Counted from the first letter of the stretch, positions 9,103 through 17,641 are shown. The stretch is DNA of 64,000 bases from Janibacter cremeus (GCF_013409205.1 NZ_JACCAE010000001.1:930001-994000); one strand, 5' to 3'. The notes: generated from the letters alone by a model not told the origin. Program-made: numbers and translations.

Positions 9103-9990
9103 ATGAACCCACCCGGCCCCACGCCGTACCTGCGACCACTGCGCCGACCGGACGGCAGCGTGCAGCTCGGGCTGGGCGCGCGTGCGGTCCGGCTGCTGGG
9201 TCTCACCGATGCCGAGCTCCGGTGGCTCACGGGACTGGACCCCACCCGCGCCCTCACCGAGGCCCTCTCCACGGCGGCCCTCGAGGGCATCGACCCCGCC
9301 CGCGCGACCGGGATCCTCGACCGACTCGTCACCGGTGACGTGCTGCACCCGACGACCACCGAGCCACCGCAGGTCGCCGTCGTCGGCTCCGGCGCACTGC
9401 CGGCGCTGCTCGTCGACAGCCTGCGGCAGAGCGATCGGGTCCTCACCTCCCGCGTGCGCCCCGGGGGTGAGGACGCCGGACCCACCGACCTGGCCGTGGT
9501 CGTCAGCGCGGCGCCACCGGCCCCGGAGTCGGTCCGCCCGTGGCTCGCGGCACGGGTCCCGGTGCTGCCGGTGTGGTGCCTGCCCGAGCAGGCGAGCATC
9601 GGCCCCCTTCTGCTGCCGGAGCACGGTCCCTGCCTGCACTGCCTCGACCTCACGCGGGCCGAGGTCGACCCGGGCTGGCCGTGGTTGAGCGCCCAGCTGA
9701 CCCGCGCCGGCATCACCGGACCCGAGTCGGTCGACGCCCTCCCGGCGGTCCGCCTCCTGGCCGCCGGGCTGACGACGACGCTCGTCCTCGACCACGTCGA
9801 CGGCCGCCTGACCTCGCGCGAGTGGTCCTTCGAGGTCGCCACCCCGGGTCCCACGCTCGAGCGGCACCTGTGGCCGACCCATCCGGGGTGCAGCCAGTGC
9901 GCTCGCCCGCCACTGCAGGCCGTCCCGACACCCACGGACGAAGGGGGGTCCAGCCCCGGCACAGGTGGGACCGACACAATGGTCGGGTGA
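9103..9990 (+). CDS. TOMM-cyclodehydratase-like (E1/ThiF-type, leader-binding) protein
   Basis: 295 residues from the ATG at 9103; the frame is open further upstream but overlaps the NUDIX gene. The C-terminal half has two paired cysteines, CLHC at about residue 175 and CSQC near residue 264, the structural zinc tetrad typical of E1/ThiF-related proteins that bind precursor leaders in azol(in)e-modified peptide (TOMM) biosynthesis. The segment VAVVGSGALPALL looks like a vestigial Rossmann loop, but no ATP-binding residues of an active E1 are evident. No YcaO cyclodehydratase, dehydrogenase or precursor peptide is nearby, so peptide modification is unproven. It overlaps the ABC1 kinase gene by 4 bp. 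Confidence 0.68.
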   Translation: MNPPGPTPYLRPLRRPDGSVQLGLGARAVRLLGLTDAELRWLTGLDPTRALTEALSTAALEGIDPARATGILDRLVTGDVLHPTTTEPPQVAVVGSGALPALLVDSLRQSDRVLTSRVRPGGEDAGPTDLAVVVSAAPPAPESVRPWLAARVPVLPVWCLPEQASIGPLLLPEHGPCLHCLDLTRAEVDPGWPWLSAQLTRAGITGPESVDALPAVRLLAAGLTTTLVLDHVDGRLTSREWSFEVATPGPTLERHLWPTHPGCSQCARPPLQAVPTPTDEGGSSPGTGGTDTMVG

Positions 9991-11297
9991 GCGAGATCCC
10001 CCGAGGAGCCGCCGGCCGGGCCGCGCGGCTCGCATCACTGCCGCTCGGCCACGCCGGGCGCAGCGCCCGAGGGCTGGGCCGACGTCTGGGCGGGACACCC
10101 GCGGACGTGGTCAACGAGGACATCCAGCGACGCACGGCCGAGCAGCTTTTCGCCGTGCTCGGCTCCCTCAAGGGCGGCGCGATGAAGGTCGGGCAGGCCC
10201 TCTCCGTCCTCGAGGCCGCCCTGCCCGAGGAGTACGTCGAGCCCTACCGCGAGATGCTCGTGCGGCTGCAGGACGCAGCGCCACCGATGCCCATCGAGGA
10301 GGTCCACTCCGTCCTCGTCCGCGACCTCGGCCCCGGCTGGCGCGAGCGGCTGGAGATCGAGGACCGTCCCGTCGCGGCCGCATCGATCGGCCAGGTGCAC
10401 CGCGGTGTCACCGCCGACGGTCAGGTCATCGCCGTGAAGGTCCAGTACCCCGGGGCCGACAAGGCCCTGCGCAGCGACCTGCACCAGATCGCCCGGCTGG
10501 CACGCGTTGCCACGACGTGGATGCCCGCGATGGACATCAAGCCGGTGACCGACGAGCTGCTCGCCGCCGCGGACGAGGAGCTCGACTACGGCCTCGAGGC
10601 CGCCAATCAGCGCGCCTTCGCTGCCGCCTATCGCGACGACCCGGAGATGGCCGTCCCCGACGTCGTCCTGCAGAGCCGACACGTCCTCGTCAGCGAGTGG
10701 CTCGAGGGCGCACCGCTGAGCCAGGTCATCCGCGAGGGGGACCAGGACGTGCGCGACCGGATCGGCCAGCTGTACCTGGACTTCCTGCTCTCCGGGCCAG
10801 AGCGGGTGGGCCTGCTCCACTCCGACCCGCACCCGGGCAACTTCCGCCTCACCCCCGACGGGCGGCTCGGCGTCATCGACTACGGGGCAGTCACCCGGTT
10901 GCCCGAGGGATTCCCGCCCATGATCGGCACCTTGGTGCGCAAGGCACTGGCCGGCGATGCCCAAGGCATCGTGGAGGGTCTACGCGCCGAGGGCTTCATC
11001 CGCCCGCGGGTCAAGGTCGACGCCGAGGACATACTCGCCTACATCCTGCCGGTGATCGAGCCGCTGCGGACGCCGACGCACTCCTTCACCCGCGAGTGGC
11101 TGCGCTCGGCCACCACGGGCCTGACCGACCTGAGGGCACCGGAGTTCTCGACCGGTCTGCAGCTGAACCTGCCCCGCGAGTACGCGATGATCCACCGCGT
11201 CTTCATCGGCTCCACCGGAGTGCTCGCCCAGCTCGGTGCGACCATCCCGGCCCGTGGCTCGATGGAGCGCTACCTGCCCGGCTTCGCCGAGGAGTAA
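9987..11297 (+). CDS. ABC1/AarF/UbiB-family atypical kinase
   Basis: 436 residues from a GTG at 9987 that overlaps the previous stop (GTGA). Diagnostic ABC1 motifs appear in order: KVGQ in GAMKVGQALS (about residue 70), the alanine-rich nucleotide loop AAASIGQVH, the VAIK-like lysine in AVKVQYPGA, the catalytic HSDPHPGNF, and the metal-binding IDYGAV. The family acts as an ATPase or kinase supporting quinone and lipid metabolism at membranes. The homologue sits next to whiB7 in mycobacteria, as it nearly does here. Coupling to the TOMM-like gene suggests a shared process, but its nature is unknown. Confidence 0.92.
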   Translation: MSEIPRGAAGRAARLASLPLGHAGRSARGLGRRLGGTPADVVNEDIQRRTAEQLFAVLGSLKGGAMKVGQALSVLEAALPEEYVEPYREMLVRLQDAAPPMPIEEVHSVLVRDLGPGWRERLEIEDRPVAAASIGQVHRGVTADGQVIAVKVQYPGADKALRSDLHQIARLARVATTWMPAMDIKPVTDELLAAADEELDYGLEAANQRAFAAAYRDDPEMAVPDVVLQSRHVLVSEWLEGAPLSQVIREGDQDVRDRIGQLYLDFLLSGPERVGLLHSDPHPGNFRLTPDGRLGVIDYGAVTRLPEGFPPMIGTLVRKALAGDAQGIVEGLRAEGFIRPRVKVDAEDILAYILPVIEPLRTPTHSFTREWLRSATTGLTDLRAPEFSTGLQLNLPREYAMIHRVFIGSTGVLAQLGATIPARGSMERYLPGFAEE

Positions 11298-11370
11298 GGC
11301 CCGTCGGGCAGCGGGGTCGAGGTACTAGCGCGCGTCCTGACGCCCGTCGATACATCAACCCAGCCGGAGC

Positions 11371-11949
11371 TCAGGCCTTGGCCGCCTTGGCCTGCGCCTT
11401 CGCGGCCTTCTTGAAGTCCCGGACCTCCTGCAGCGAGCCCTCGTCGGTGACGTCGGCGACGGAGCGACGTGAGCCCTCCTGCGCGTAGGGACCGATCGCC
11501 TCACGCCAGCCCTCGGGGCGCACGCCGAGCTGCTTGCCGAGCAGGGCGGCGAAGATGCGCGCCTTCTGGTCGCCGAAGCCCGGAAGCGCCTTCAGACGCT
11601 TGAGCAGCTCCTTCGTGTCCGCGGCGGTGGTCCAGATCGCGGTGACGTCCCCGTCGTACTCGTCGCGCACGACGGCGGCGACGGCCTGGATGCGCCCGGC
11701 CATCGAGCGGCCGTAACGGTGCACGGCCGGCGGCGTCGCGCACAGGTCGGCGAAGGCCTCGGGCTCGGCCGCGGCGATCTCACCCGGGTCGAGCGTGCCG
11801 AAACGCTCCTTGACCTTGGCCGGGCCGGCGAAGGCCCGCTCCATCGGGAACTGCTGGTCGAGGAGCATCCCGACGACCACGGCGAAGGGGTCGGACGACA
11901 GCAGCTCGTCGGCGGCCTCGTCCTGGGCTATGCGCAGCTGGGGAGACAT
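11371..11949 (-). CDS. HhH-GPD family protein (putative DNA base-excision fold)
   Basis: 192 residues from the ATG at 11949, preceded by GAGGG; upstream codons of the open frame have no such site. It matches the uncharacterised HhH-GPD family often misnamed HesB. The helix-hairpin-helix is LKALPGFGDQKARIFAALLG (about residues 130-149). The usual catalytic lysine/aspartate pattern of Nth/MutY and the Fe-S cysteine loop are not evident. A Lys/Ala-rich helix ends the protein. DNA binding is likely, glycosylase activity uncertain. It is divergent from pxpA and convergent with the ABC1 gene. Confidence 0.8.
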   Translation of the reverse strand: MSPQLRIAQDEAADELLSSDPFAVVVGMLLDQQFPMERAFAGPAKVKERFGTLDPGEIAAAEPEAFADLCATPPAVHRYGRSMAGRIQAVAAVVRDEYDGDVTAIWTTAADTKELLKRLKALPGFGDQKARIFAALLGKQLGVRPEGWREAIGPYAQEGSRRSVADVTDEGSLQEVRDFKKAAKAQAKAAKA

Positions 11950-12065
11950 GCCCTCAGCCTGCCATGGCCGTGGGCAGCCTGATGCGAGAGAGTTGTCCAG
12001 CAGACCGCCCGGACCGCGGACGTTCCCCGGCGGCATCGGCCACCCGAGGACGCAAGGAGCACCAC

Positions 12066-12845
12066 ATGACCGTGCAGATCGACCTCAACGCCGATCTCGG
12101 CGAGGGATTCGGCCGGTGGCCCCTGGGTGACGACGACGCCCTGCTGGGGATCGTCACCAGCGCCAACGTGGCGTGCGGCTTCCACGCCGGCGACCCGAGC
12201 GTGCTGCGCCGGGTCTGCGACCGCGCCGCGGAGAACGGTGTGGCCATCGGCGCCCAGGTCGGCTACCGGGACCTGGCCGGCTTCGGTCGGCGCTTCATCG
12301 ACGTCGCCCCCGATGAGCTGACCCAGGACGTGATCTACCAGATCGGTGCGCTGGAAGCCTTCGCCCGGGTGGCCGGCACGAGGGTGCGCTACGTCAAGCC
12401 ACACGGCGCGCTGTACCATGCGCTCTTCCACCACGAGGAGCAGGCGGCGGCGGTCGTCGCTGCGGTGCACGCCTACGACCCGACGCTGCCGGTCCTGGGA
12501 CTACCCGGCTCCCTGTGGCTGCGACGGGCCGGCGAGGCGGGCCTGGCGACGGTCAAGGAGGCCTTCGTCGACCGCAACTACACCCCCGAGGGCACGCTGG
12601 TCCCGCGGGGCGAGTCGGATGCCACGCTGACGGACCCGGAGGCGATCGCCCGGCGCTGTGTCGGCATCGCCACGACCGGTCGACTCGAAGCCGTCGACGG
12701 TACCGAGGTGACCACCGGGGCGGACTCCCTGTGCGTCCACGGTGACACCGACGGCGCGGTCCAGGTCGCCCGCGCGGTGCGAGCTGCCCTCGACGAGGGC
12801 GGCATCACGGTCCGGGCGTTCACGCACGAGGGACCGCCCCGGTGA
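12066..12845 (+). CDS. pxpA: 5-oxoprolinase subunit A (LamB/YcsF family)
   Basis: 259 residues from the ATG at 12066, with GGAG eight bases upstream. The N-terminus carries the family signature DLNADLGEGFG and then SANVACGFHAGDP; the motif VRYVKPHGALYH follows near residue 110. The PxpABC complex hydrolyses 5-oxoproline, a damage product of glutamine and glutamate, to glutamate using ATP. This is the first gene of a three-gene operon whose members overlap, which supports the specific role over the older lactam-utilisation label. Confidence 0.93.
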   Translation: MTVQIDLNADLGEGFGRWPLGDDDALLGIVTSANVACGFHAGDPSVLRRVCDRAAENGVAIGAQVGYRDLAGFGRRFIDVAPDELTQDVIYQIGALEAFARVAGTRVRYVKPHGALYHALFHHEEQAAAVVAAVHAYDPTLPVLGLPGSLWLRRAGEAGLATVKEAFVDRNYTPEGTLVPRGESDATLTDPEAIARRCVGIATTGRLEAVDGTEVTTGADSLCVHGDTDGAVQVARAVRAALDEGGITVRAFTHEGPPR

Positions 12846-13450
12846 GGCTCCTGCCCTGCGGCGACGTCGGCCTGCTCGTCGAGCTGACCGACCTCGACGA
12901 GGTGCTCGCGATGCACGCCGAGCTCGACCGGGCTCCGCCCGAGGGCGTCGTCGACATGGTCCCGGCGGCACGCACGCTGCTGCTGACCATCGACCCGAGC
13001 GTCACCACGGCCACGTCCGTGGCCGAGGTCGTGCGCGGCACCACCCTGCGCCCCGGCGCGCGCCGCCACACCGGCGACATCGAGGTGCCGGTCACCTACG
13101 ACGGACCCGATCTGGCCGAGGTCGCCTCCCTGACCGGGATGAGCGAGCGCGAGGTCATCACGGCCCACACCGAGCAGGAGTGGACGGTCGCCTTCTGCGG
13201 CTTCGCGCCGGGCTTCGGCTACATGGTCCGCCCCGACGAACGGCTCAACGTCCCCCGGCGCACGGACCCGCGCACCAAGGTCCCGCCGGGCTCGGTCGCG
13301 CTCGCCGGTGGTTTCAGCAGCGTCTACCCGCGCGAGTCCCCCGGCGGCTGGCAGTTGATCGGCCGCACGGACGTCGTCCCGTGGGACCTCACCCGTGACC
13401 CGCCCGCCCTTTTCTCCCCGGGGGTCCGGGTGCGATTCGTGGCGCTCTGA
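12842..13450 (+). CDS. pxpB: 5-oxoprolinase subunit B (KipI-like)
   Basis: 202 residues. The GTG start at 12842 overlaps the pxpA stop (GTGA) and the stop overlaps the pxpC start, so the three subunits should be made in equal amounts. The conserved PxpB block FCGFAPGFGYM at about residues 118-128 and VPRRTDPRTKVPPGSVALAG are visible. Homologues were first described as inhibitors of the sporulation kinase KipA; in a non-sporulating actinobacterium the 5-oxoprolinase role is the sensible reading. Confidence 0.92.
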   Translation: MRLLPCGDVGLLVELTDLDEVLAMHAELDRAPPEGVVDMVPAARTLLLTIDPSVTTATSVAEVVRGTTLRPGARRHTGDIEVPVTYDGPDLAEVASLTGMSEREVITAHTEQEWTVAFCGFAPGFGYMVRPDERLNVPRRTDPRTKVPPGSVALAGGFSSVYPRESPGGWQLIGRTDVVPWDLTRDPPALFSPGVRVRFVAL

Positions 13451-14337
13451 TGGGCCGGCTGGAAGTCCTCGCGACCGGGGCCCTCGCCACCATCCAGGAC
13501 GAAGGGCGGCCCGGCCTGGCCGGTCTCGGCGTCGGCGTGAGCGGCGCAGCCGACCTGCGCAGCCTGCGACTGGCCAACCGACTCATCGGCAACGAGCCGG
13601 GCGCCGCCGCGATCGAAGCGACCTTCGGCGGGCTCGCCCTGCGTGCCCTGGCCGACGTCGACATCGCCCTGACCGGTGCCCCGACCCCGGCGACGGTCGA
13701 CGGCGTGCCCGTCGGGATCAACGCTCCCGTCCACGTCCCGGCCGGTGCCGAGGTGTGGCTGTCACCCCCTTCGTCAGGGGTGCGCACCTACGTCGCCGTA
13801 CGCGGCGGGATCGACGTGCCCGCCGCGCTCGGCTCGCGGGCGACCGACGTCATGTCCGGCATCGGCCCCGACGTCCTGGCACCCGGCACGGTGCTGGCGG
13901 TCGGGCCCTGGTCGACCGACTGGCCGGGTGTCGACGTGGCGGCGGTGGCGACCCCGACCGGTGGCGACCTCGACCTGCGCGTCGTCCCCGGGCCGCGCCA
14001 CGACTGGTTCGTCGCCGAGGCGCTGGAGGTACTCACCGGCAGTCACTACGAGGTGAGCGCCGACAGCAACCGCGTGGGTATGCGGCTGGCCGGGCCTGTG
14101 CTGCAGCGCTCCCGCGACGATGAGCTGCCGAGCGAAGGTGTCGTCCGCGGCTCGCTGCAGGTACCGCCGACCGGGCAGCCGACCCTCTTCCTGGCCGACC
14201 ACCCGGTCACCGGCGGCTACCCCGTCATCGGTGTCGTGCTGTCCGCGGACGTCGACCTCGCCGCGCAGGCCCGACCGGGGCAGCGGCTGCGGTTGACGCT
14301 CGACTCCGGCCCTCGTCACCCCCTGGGACAACGGTAG
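13450..14337 (+). CDS. pxpC: 5-oxoprolinase subunit C (biotin-dependent carboxyltransferase-like fold)
   Basis: 295 residues from an ATG inside the pxpB stop (TGATG). The N-terminal motif ATIQDEGRPGLAGLGVGVSG and C-terminal LFLADHPVTGGYPVIGVV are typical of PxpC/KipA. It forms the catalytic complex with PxpA and PxpB. Its stop codon TAG is the first triplet of a bidirectional terminator hairpin that closes the operon. Confidence 0.92.
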   Translation: MGRLEVLATGALATIQDEGRPGLAGLGVGVSGAADLRSLRLANRLIGNEPGAAAIEATFGGLALRALADVDIALTGAPTPATVDGVPVGINAPVHVPAGAEVWLSPPSSGVRTYVAVRGGIDVPAALGSRATDVMSGIGPDVLAPGTVLAVGPWSTDWPGVDVAAVATPTGGDLDLRVVPGPRHDWFVAEALEVLTGSHYEVSADSNRVGMRLAGPVLQRSRDDELPSEGVVRGSLQVPPTGQPTLFLADHPVTGGYPVIGVVLSADVDLAAQARPGQRLRLTLDSGPRHPLGQR

Positions 14338-14364
14338 GCCCCACCCGGATTCGGATGGGGCCTA
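14335..14364. terminator. Bidirectional terminator between pxpC and the whiB7 unit
   Basis: Arms TAGGCCCCA (14335-14343) and TGGGGCCTA (14356-14364) pair perfectly. The left arm includes the pxpC stop. Its position between two converging units means it can end both transcripts. Confidence 0.85.
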
Positions 14365-14396
14365 CCTGTCCCCGCCCACTCGGGCGGTCTCGGTGC

Positions 14397-14525
14397 TCAT
14401 CGCACGCCGAGGTGAGCGGGACGCGGGACCTCGCGCTGCTGGCGCAGCAGGTGCTCCTGGACGTCGGGGACGTACTGCAGGGGCCGGTCGGTGCGACGCA
14501 GTCGGGGCAGCTTCAGGTGCTTCAT
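14397..14525 (-). CDS. Small basic protein encoded directly downstream of whiB7
   Basis: A 42-codon frame on the complement with ATG at 14525 and TGA at 14397-14399. Support comes from a strong ribosome site, GAGGAGG, seven bases before the ATG and only 27 bp after the whiB7 stop, and from high-GC codon use. The product is Arg/Leu/Pro-rich, begins MKHLKLPRLRRTDRP and has no cysteine or membrane segment. I recognise no family. It could be a small peptide cotranscribed with whiB7 or a chance frame; the ribosome site argues for translation. Confidence 0.5.
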   Translation of the reverse strand: MKHLKLPRLRRTDRPLQYVPDVQEHLLRQQREVPRPAHLGVR

Positions 14526-14552
14526 GGTGGTTCCTCCTCTCACGGATCTCGC

Positions 14553-14816
14553 TCAGGCGGGGATCGGGTGCTTGCGGGGACGGCCGCGCGGCCGCTTGCG
14601 CGGGATGACGCGGCCGGCGTCGAAGAGCTCGCCGCCCCAGACACCCCACGGCTCGCGACGCTCGAGAGCGCCTTCGAGGCAGATGGAGCGGAAGGGGCAG
14701 TCTCCGCAGAGCTCCTTGGCGTACTCGACGCCTGCGGGGGTCTCGGCGAACCAGATCTCGGGCTCTTCGGCCATACACGGGGTCGTCGGTGTCGCTCTGG
14801 TGGTCATGGTCGTCAC
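14553..14816 (-). CDS. whiB7: WhiB7 antibiotic-resistance transcription activator
   Basis: 87 residues from a GTG at 14816 preceded by AGGAGA; an in-frame ATG lies three codons later. Four cysteines that hold the 4Fe-4S cluster are at 14, 37, 40 and 46, the GVWGG turn at 58-62, and the AT-hook RGRPRK at 77-82. The EPWGVWGGELF context and the AT-hook identify the WhiB7 subfamily, which binds sigma-A and an AT-rich element next to the -35 to switch on ribosome-antibiotic resistance genes. The gene is next to uvrD2, as in mycobacteria. A long leader with an upstream ORF and attenuator controls it. Confidence 0.93.
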   Translation of the reverse strand: MTTMTTRATPTTPCMAEEPEIWFAETPAGVEYAKELCGDCPFRSICLEGALERREPWGVWGGELFDAGRVIPRKRPRGRPRKHPIPA

Positions 14817-14873
14817 GTCGGGGTCTCCTGGGTGAACGCGTGGCGGGTGCTGGTCAGCGGTGGGACACGACAA

Positions 14874-14909
14874 AGGCCGCGGATCCCGGTGTGTGGGATG
14901 CCGCGGCCT
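14874..14909 (-). terminator. Attenuator hairpin in the whiB7 leader
   Basis: On the complement a 9-bp perfect stem (AGGCCGCGG with CCGCGGCCT) continues through GGGAT/ATCCC with one bulged base. It is followed by TTTGTC. It lies between the upstream ORF stop (14938) and the whiB7 start (14816), where a premature terminator would block whiB7. The same layout is known for whiB7/wblC leaders in mycobacteria and Streptomyces. Confidence 0.75.
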
Positions 14910-14937
14910 GAAGCAGAAGGACCGAAAGGTTCGTCGT

Positions 14938-15108
14938 CTAGACGAGAGGTCCAGCAGGGTGCGGATCCGACACGAGGGCAGGGGTCGGCTCGATACCGCG
15001 GATGCGGTCACGAGCGGACAGGACGCCGGCGGTACCACCGAAGAAGTGATCGGTGGCGCTCGCGAGGGCAGCGTCGAATGCCGTGGTGATCATCGTGATG
15101 TTCTCCAT
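14938..15108 (-). CDS. Upstream ORF (leader peptide) of whiB7
   Basis: 56 codons on the complement, ATG at 15108, stop TAG at 14938-14940. A strong ribosome site (GAGGAGGG) lies eight bases before the ATG. The peptide starts MENITMITTAFDAALASA and has no recognisable domain. It sits between the whiB7 promoter and the attenuator hairpin. In known whiB7 leaders, slowed translation of such an ORF by a ribosome-targeting drug frees the downstream gene from termination. The CCGCGG core near its codon 35 could pair with the hairpin arms as an antiterminator; that is inference. Confidence 0.72.
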   Translation of the reverse strand: MENITMITTAFDAALASATDHFFGGTAGVLSARDRIRGIEPTPALVSDPHPAGPLV

Positions 15109-15176
15109 GACTTCTGCCCTCCTCTCGTGCGGTGCGCTCCTGAAGGAACGCTGGGCGCTCCCGACTGACAAGAACC

Positions 15177-15218
15177 AACCTAGAACACATCGTGGGAGCG
15201 CGCCACCGAATTAATTTC
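15177..15218 (-). promoter_or_regulatory. WhiB7-type promoter with AT-rich element at the -35
   Basis: On the complement: AT-rich GAAATTAATTC (15208-15218), then -35-like GTGGCG (15201-15206), an 18-bp spacer, and -10-like TAGGTT (15177-15182). AT stretches are rare in this sequence. An AT block immediately upstream of the -35 is the known binding site of the WhiB7 AT-hook, so this is probably an autoregulated promoter. The start site would fall about 60 bases before the upstream ORF. Confidence 0.7.
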
Positions 15219-15301
15219 CCGGTGCGGAGATCATCGGGTGGCCCGAGGAGCCCCCGCTCCGCAAGAGTCTCCTACCCCTGCGAACCGGGAGGAAGTCGTG
15301 C

Positions 15302-17449
15302 TCAGTCCTCGGGTTCACCAACGGCGGCCTCGGCGACCTCGTCCGGGTCCGCGCCACCGATGACGGCCAGGACCTGGTCGGCGTAGAGCGTCAGCTTGCG
15401 TGGACCGACGCCACTGATCGCGGCGAGCTCACGCTGGCCCGCCGGCTCGGCCTCGGCGATCGCCTCGAGGGTGGCGTCGGTGAAGACGACGAAGGCGGGC
15501 ACGGACGCGGCCTTGGAGACCGTCAGCCGCCAGGAACGCAGCCGCTCGAAGGTCGCCTCGTCGTAGGTCGGCGGGCAGTCCGGGCACCGACCGGAAGCCC
15601 GCTCCTTGGCGGTGCCCAGCTCGGTGCCACAGCCCTTGCACACCCGCGGGCGGGATGACTTGAGCCCGCGGGAGCCCCGTGAACCGGAGGCACGCTTCGG
15701 CGTCGACCGGGCGCCCTCGCCGAGGATCCCCGAGGCCTGGTCCAGGAAGCGCGAGACCCGACGCGTCCCCTTCGCTCCGGGAGTGCGGGCCCGTGACCAC
15801 GACAGGTGCAGCACCTCACGGGCACGGGTGACGCCGACGTACATCAGGCGCCGCTCCTCCTCGATCTCCTCCGGCCCCTCGGCCATCATGATCGGCAGCA
15901 GCCCGTCGGAGCAGCCGGTGAGGAAGACGACGTCCCACTCCAGGCCCTTCGCCGCGTGCAGGGAGGCGAGGGTGACGCCTTCGACGGCCGGCGCGTGCTG
16001 GGCGGCGATCCGCTCGTCGAGGTCACGCACGAGGTCGGGCAAGCGGGCCTGTGGGGACGTCGCCTCGAGCCGCGTCGACAGGTCGACCAGTGCCTTCAGT
16101 GACTCCCAGCGAGCACGCACCGCACCACTGCTCGCAGGTGCGTCCTCATGCCAGCCCATCCCGCCGAGGACGTCGGCGACCAGGTGTGGCAACGACTTGC
16201 TGCCGTCGTCGGTACGAGCGGCACCCCGCAGCAGCAGGACCGCCTCGCGCACCTCCTTGCGGGAGAAGAAGCGTTCGCCGCCCTTGACGAGGTAGGGCAC
16301 GTCGGCGTCGGAGAGCGCGGCCTCGAGCGCCTCGGACTGGCCATTCGTGCGGAAGAGGACGGCGATCTCGCGCAGCGGGCGGCCCTGGGCCACGAGCTTG
16401 GTGATCCGGTCGGCGACCCACCCCGCCTCGGCCGGGTCGTCGTCCAGGACGGTCAGCTCAGGCTGTGGACCCGCCTCGCGCTGCGCGACGAGCTCGACCG
16501 CCCCACCTCGGCGCTGGCCGGAGGGTCCGGTGAGCAACTTGTTGGCCAGCGAGAGGATCTGGGGGGTCGAACGGTAGTTGCGCACGAGGCGCACGGTCGC
16601 CGCGCCCGGGTGGGTGTCGGTGAAGCGCAGCAGGTGCTGCGGCGTCGCGCCGGTGAAGGAGTAGATCGTCTGGGCGGGGTCACCGACGACGCAGATGTCG
16701 CCGCGGTCGCCGAGCCACAGGTCGAGCAGCCGCTGCTGGAGCGCATTGACGTCCTGGTACTCGTCGACGACGAAGTGCCGGTACTGGTTGCGCACGGTCT
16801 GGGCGATGTCACCGCGCTCCTCGAGAATGCCCACGGTCAGCAGGAGCACGTCCTCGAAGTCGATGACTCCCCGCTCGCCCTTGACGTCCTCGTACGCGGA
16901 GATCAGCCGCGCCATGGCGGTGAGGTCCATGCCCGGGGGCTCGCGCCTGGCCCGACGGGCCGCCGCCGGATAGGTCTCCGGGGTGAGCAGCGAGACCTTG
17001 GACCACTCGATCTCGGCGGCGATGTCGCGCATCTCGCTCCGGTTCATCCGCATACCGACCCGGCCGACGGCCTCGCCGACGGCTGGTGCCTTGTGGCCGA
17101 GGATCTCCGGGGCGGCACCGCCGATCGCCTGTGGCCAGAAGTAGTGCAGCTGTCGCAGCGCGGCGGAGTGGAAGGTGCGCGCCTGCACCCCGACCACACC
17201 GAGATCACGCAGCCGGGTGCGCATCTCCCCCGCGGCGCGGGCGGTGAAGGTCACGGCGAGCACGCGCTGGGGCTGGTACGCACCGGCGCGCACGCCGTAG
17301 GCGATGCGGTGGGTGATCGCCCGGGTCTTGCCCGTGCCCGCACCGGCGAGCACGACCATCGGTCCGCTCGGACTGGCGGCGACCTCGCGCTGCTCGGGAT
17401 CGAGCGCGTCGAGGATGTCGTCTGCGGTGTGGTCTGCCGGGTGAGTCAC
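15302..17449 (-). CDS. uvrD2: ATP-dependent DNA helicase UvrD2 (SF1, HRDC)
   Basis: 715 residues. The Walker A motif GAGTGKT is at residues 36-42, the Walker B-like DEYQDVNALQQR near 230, and motif VI VGVTRAREVLHLSW near 545. A tetracysteine zinc region (CKGCG ... CPDC) around residues 610-635 and a C-terminal HRDC domain follow, the arrangement of mycobacterial UvrD2. The protein unwinds DNA 3' to 5' in repair. It begins with GTG at 17449. It lies upstream of the whiB7 unit in the same direction, with a 193-bp divergent promoter region on its 5' side. Confidence 0.94.
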   Translation of the reverse strand: MTHPADHTADDILDALDPEQREVAASPSGPMVVLAGAGTGKTRAITHRIAYGVRAGAYQPQRVLAVTFTARAAGEMRTRLRDLGVVGVQARTFHSAALRQLHYFWPQAIGGAAPEILGHKAPAVGEAVGRVGMRMNRSEMRDIAAEIEWSKVSLLTPETYPAAARRARREPPGMDLTAMARLISAYEDVKGERGVIDFEDVLLLTVGILEERGDIAQTVRNQYRHFVVDEYQDVNALQQRLLDLWLGDRGDICVVGDPAQTIYSFTGATPQHLLRFTDTHPGAATVRLVRNYRSTPQILSLANKLLTGPSGQRRGGAVELVAQREAGPQPELTVLDDDPAEAGWVADRITKLVAQGRPLREIAVLFRTNGQSEALEAALSDADVPYLVKGGERFFSRKEVREAVLLLRGAARTDDGSKSLPHLVADVLGGMGWHEDAPASSGAVRARWESLKALVDLSTRLEATSPQARLPDLVRDLDERIAAQHAPAVEGVTLASLHAAKGLEWDVVFLTGCSDGLLPIMMAEGPEEIEEERRLMYVGVTRAREVLHLSWSRARTPGAKGTRRVSRFLDQASGILGEGARSTPKRASGSRGSRGLKSSRPRVCKGCGTELGTAKERASGRCPDCPPTYDEATFERLRSWRLTVSKAASVPAFVVFTDATLEAIAEAEPAGQRELAAISGVGPRKLTLYADQVLAVIGGADPDEVAEAAVGEPED

Positions 17450-17641
17450 CGTTGCACTCTCTCATCAGCCCCCGACGGCACCGGGCACACCAGGAGGCTG
17501 CCGCCGCACCGACTCCCGTGGTAGGTCACCCCGCGCGCAGGACGGACCGGCAGCACATCTTCACCCACTCGGCATGAGGCGGCCGGGCCCGCTGGGCTGT
17601 TCGATGGAAGCCCACCCGCCCCTGCCCGTGAGGCGACACCC

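Noticed and set aside
8247..9977. 576-codon minus-strand frame
   Set aside because: Shadow of the DUF2342, NUDIX and TOMM-like genes; Ser/Arg-rich with no motif.
15302..17449. uvrD2 as a third AdnAB-type subunit
   Set aside because: It ends in zinc and HRDC domains, with no RecB-like nuclease motifs.
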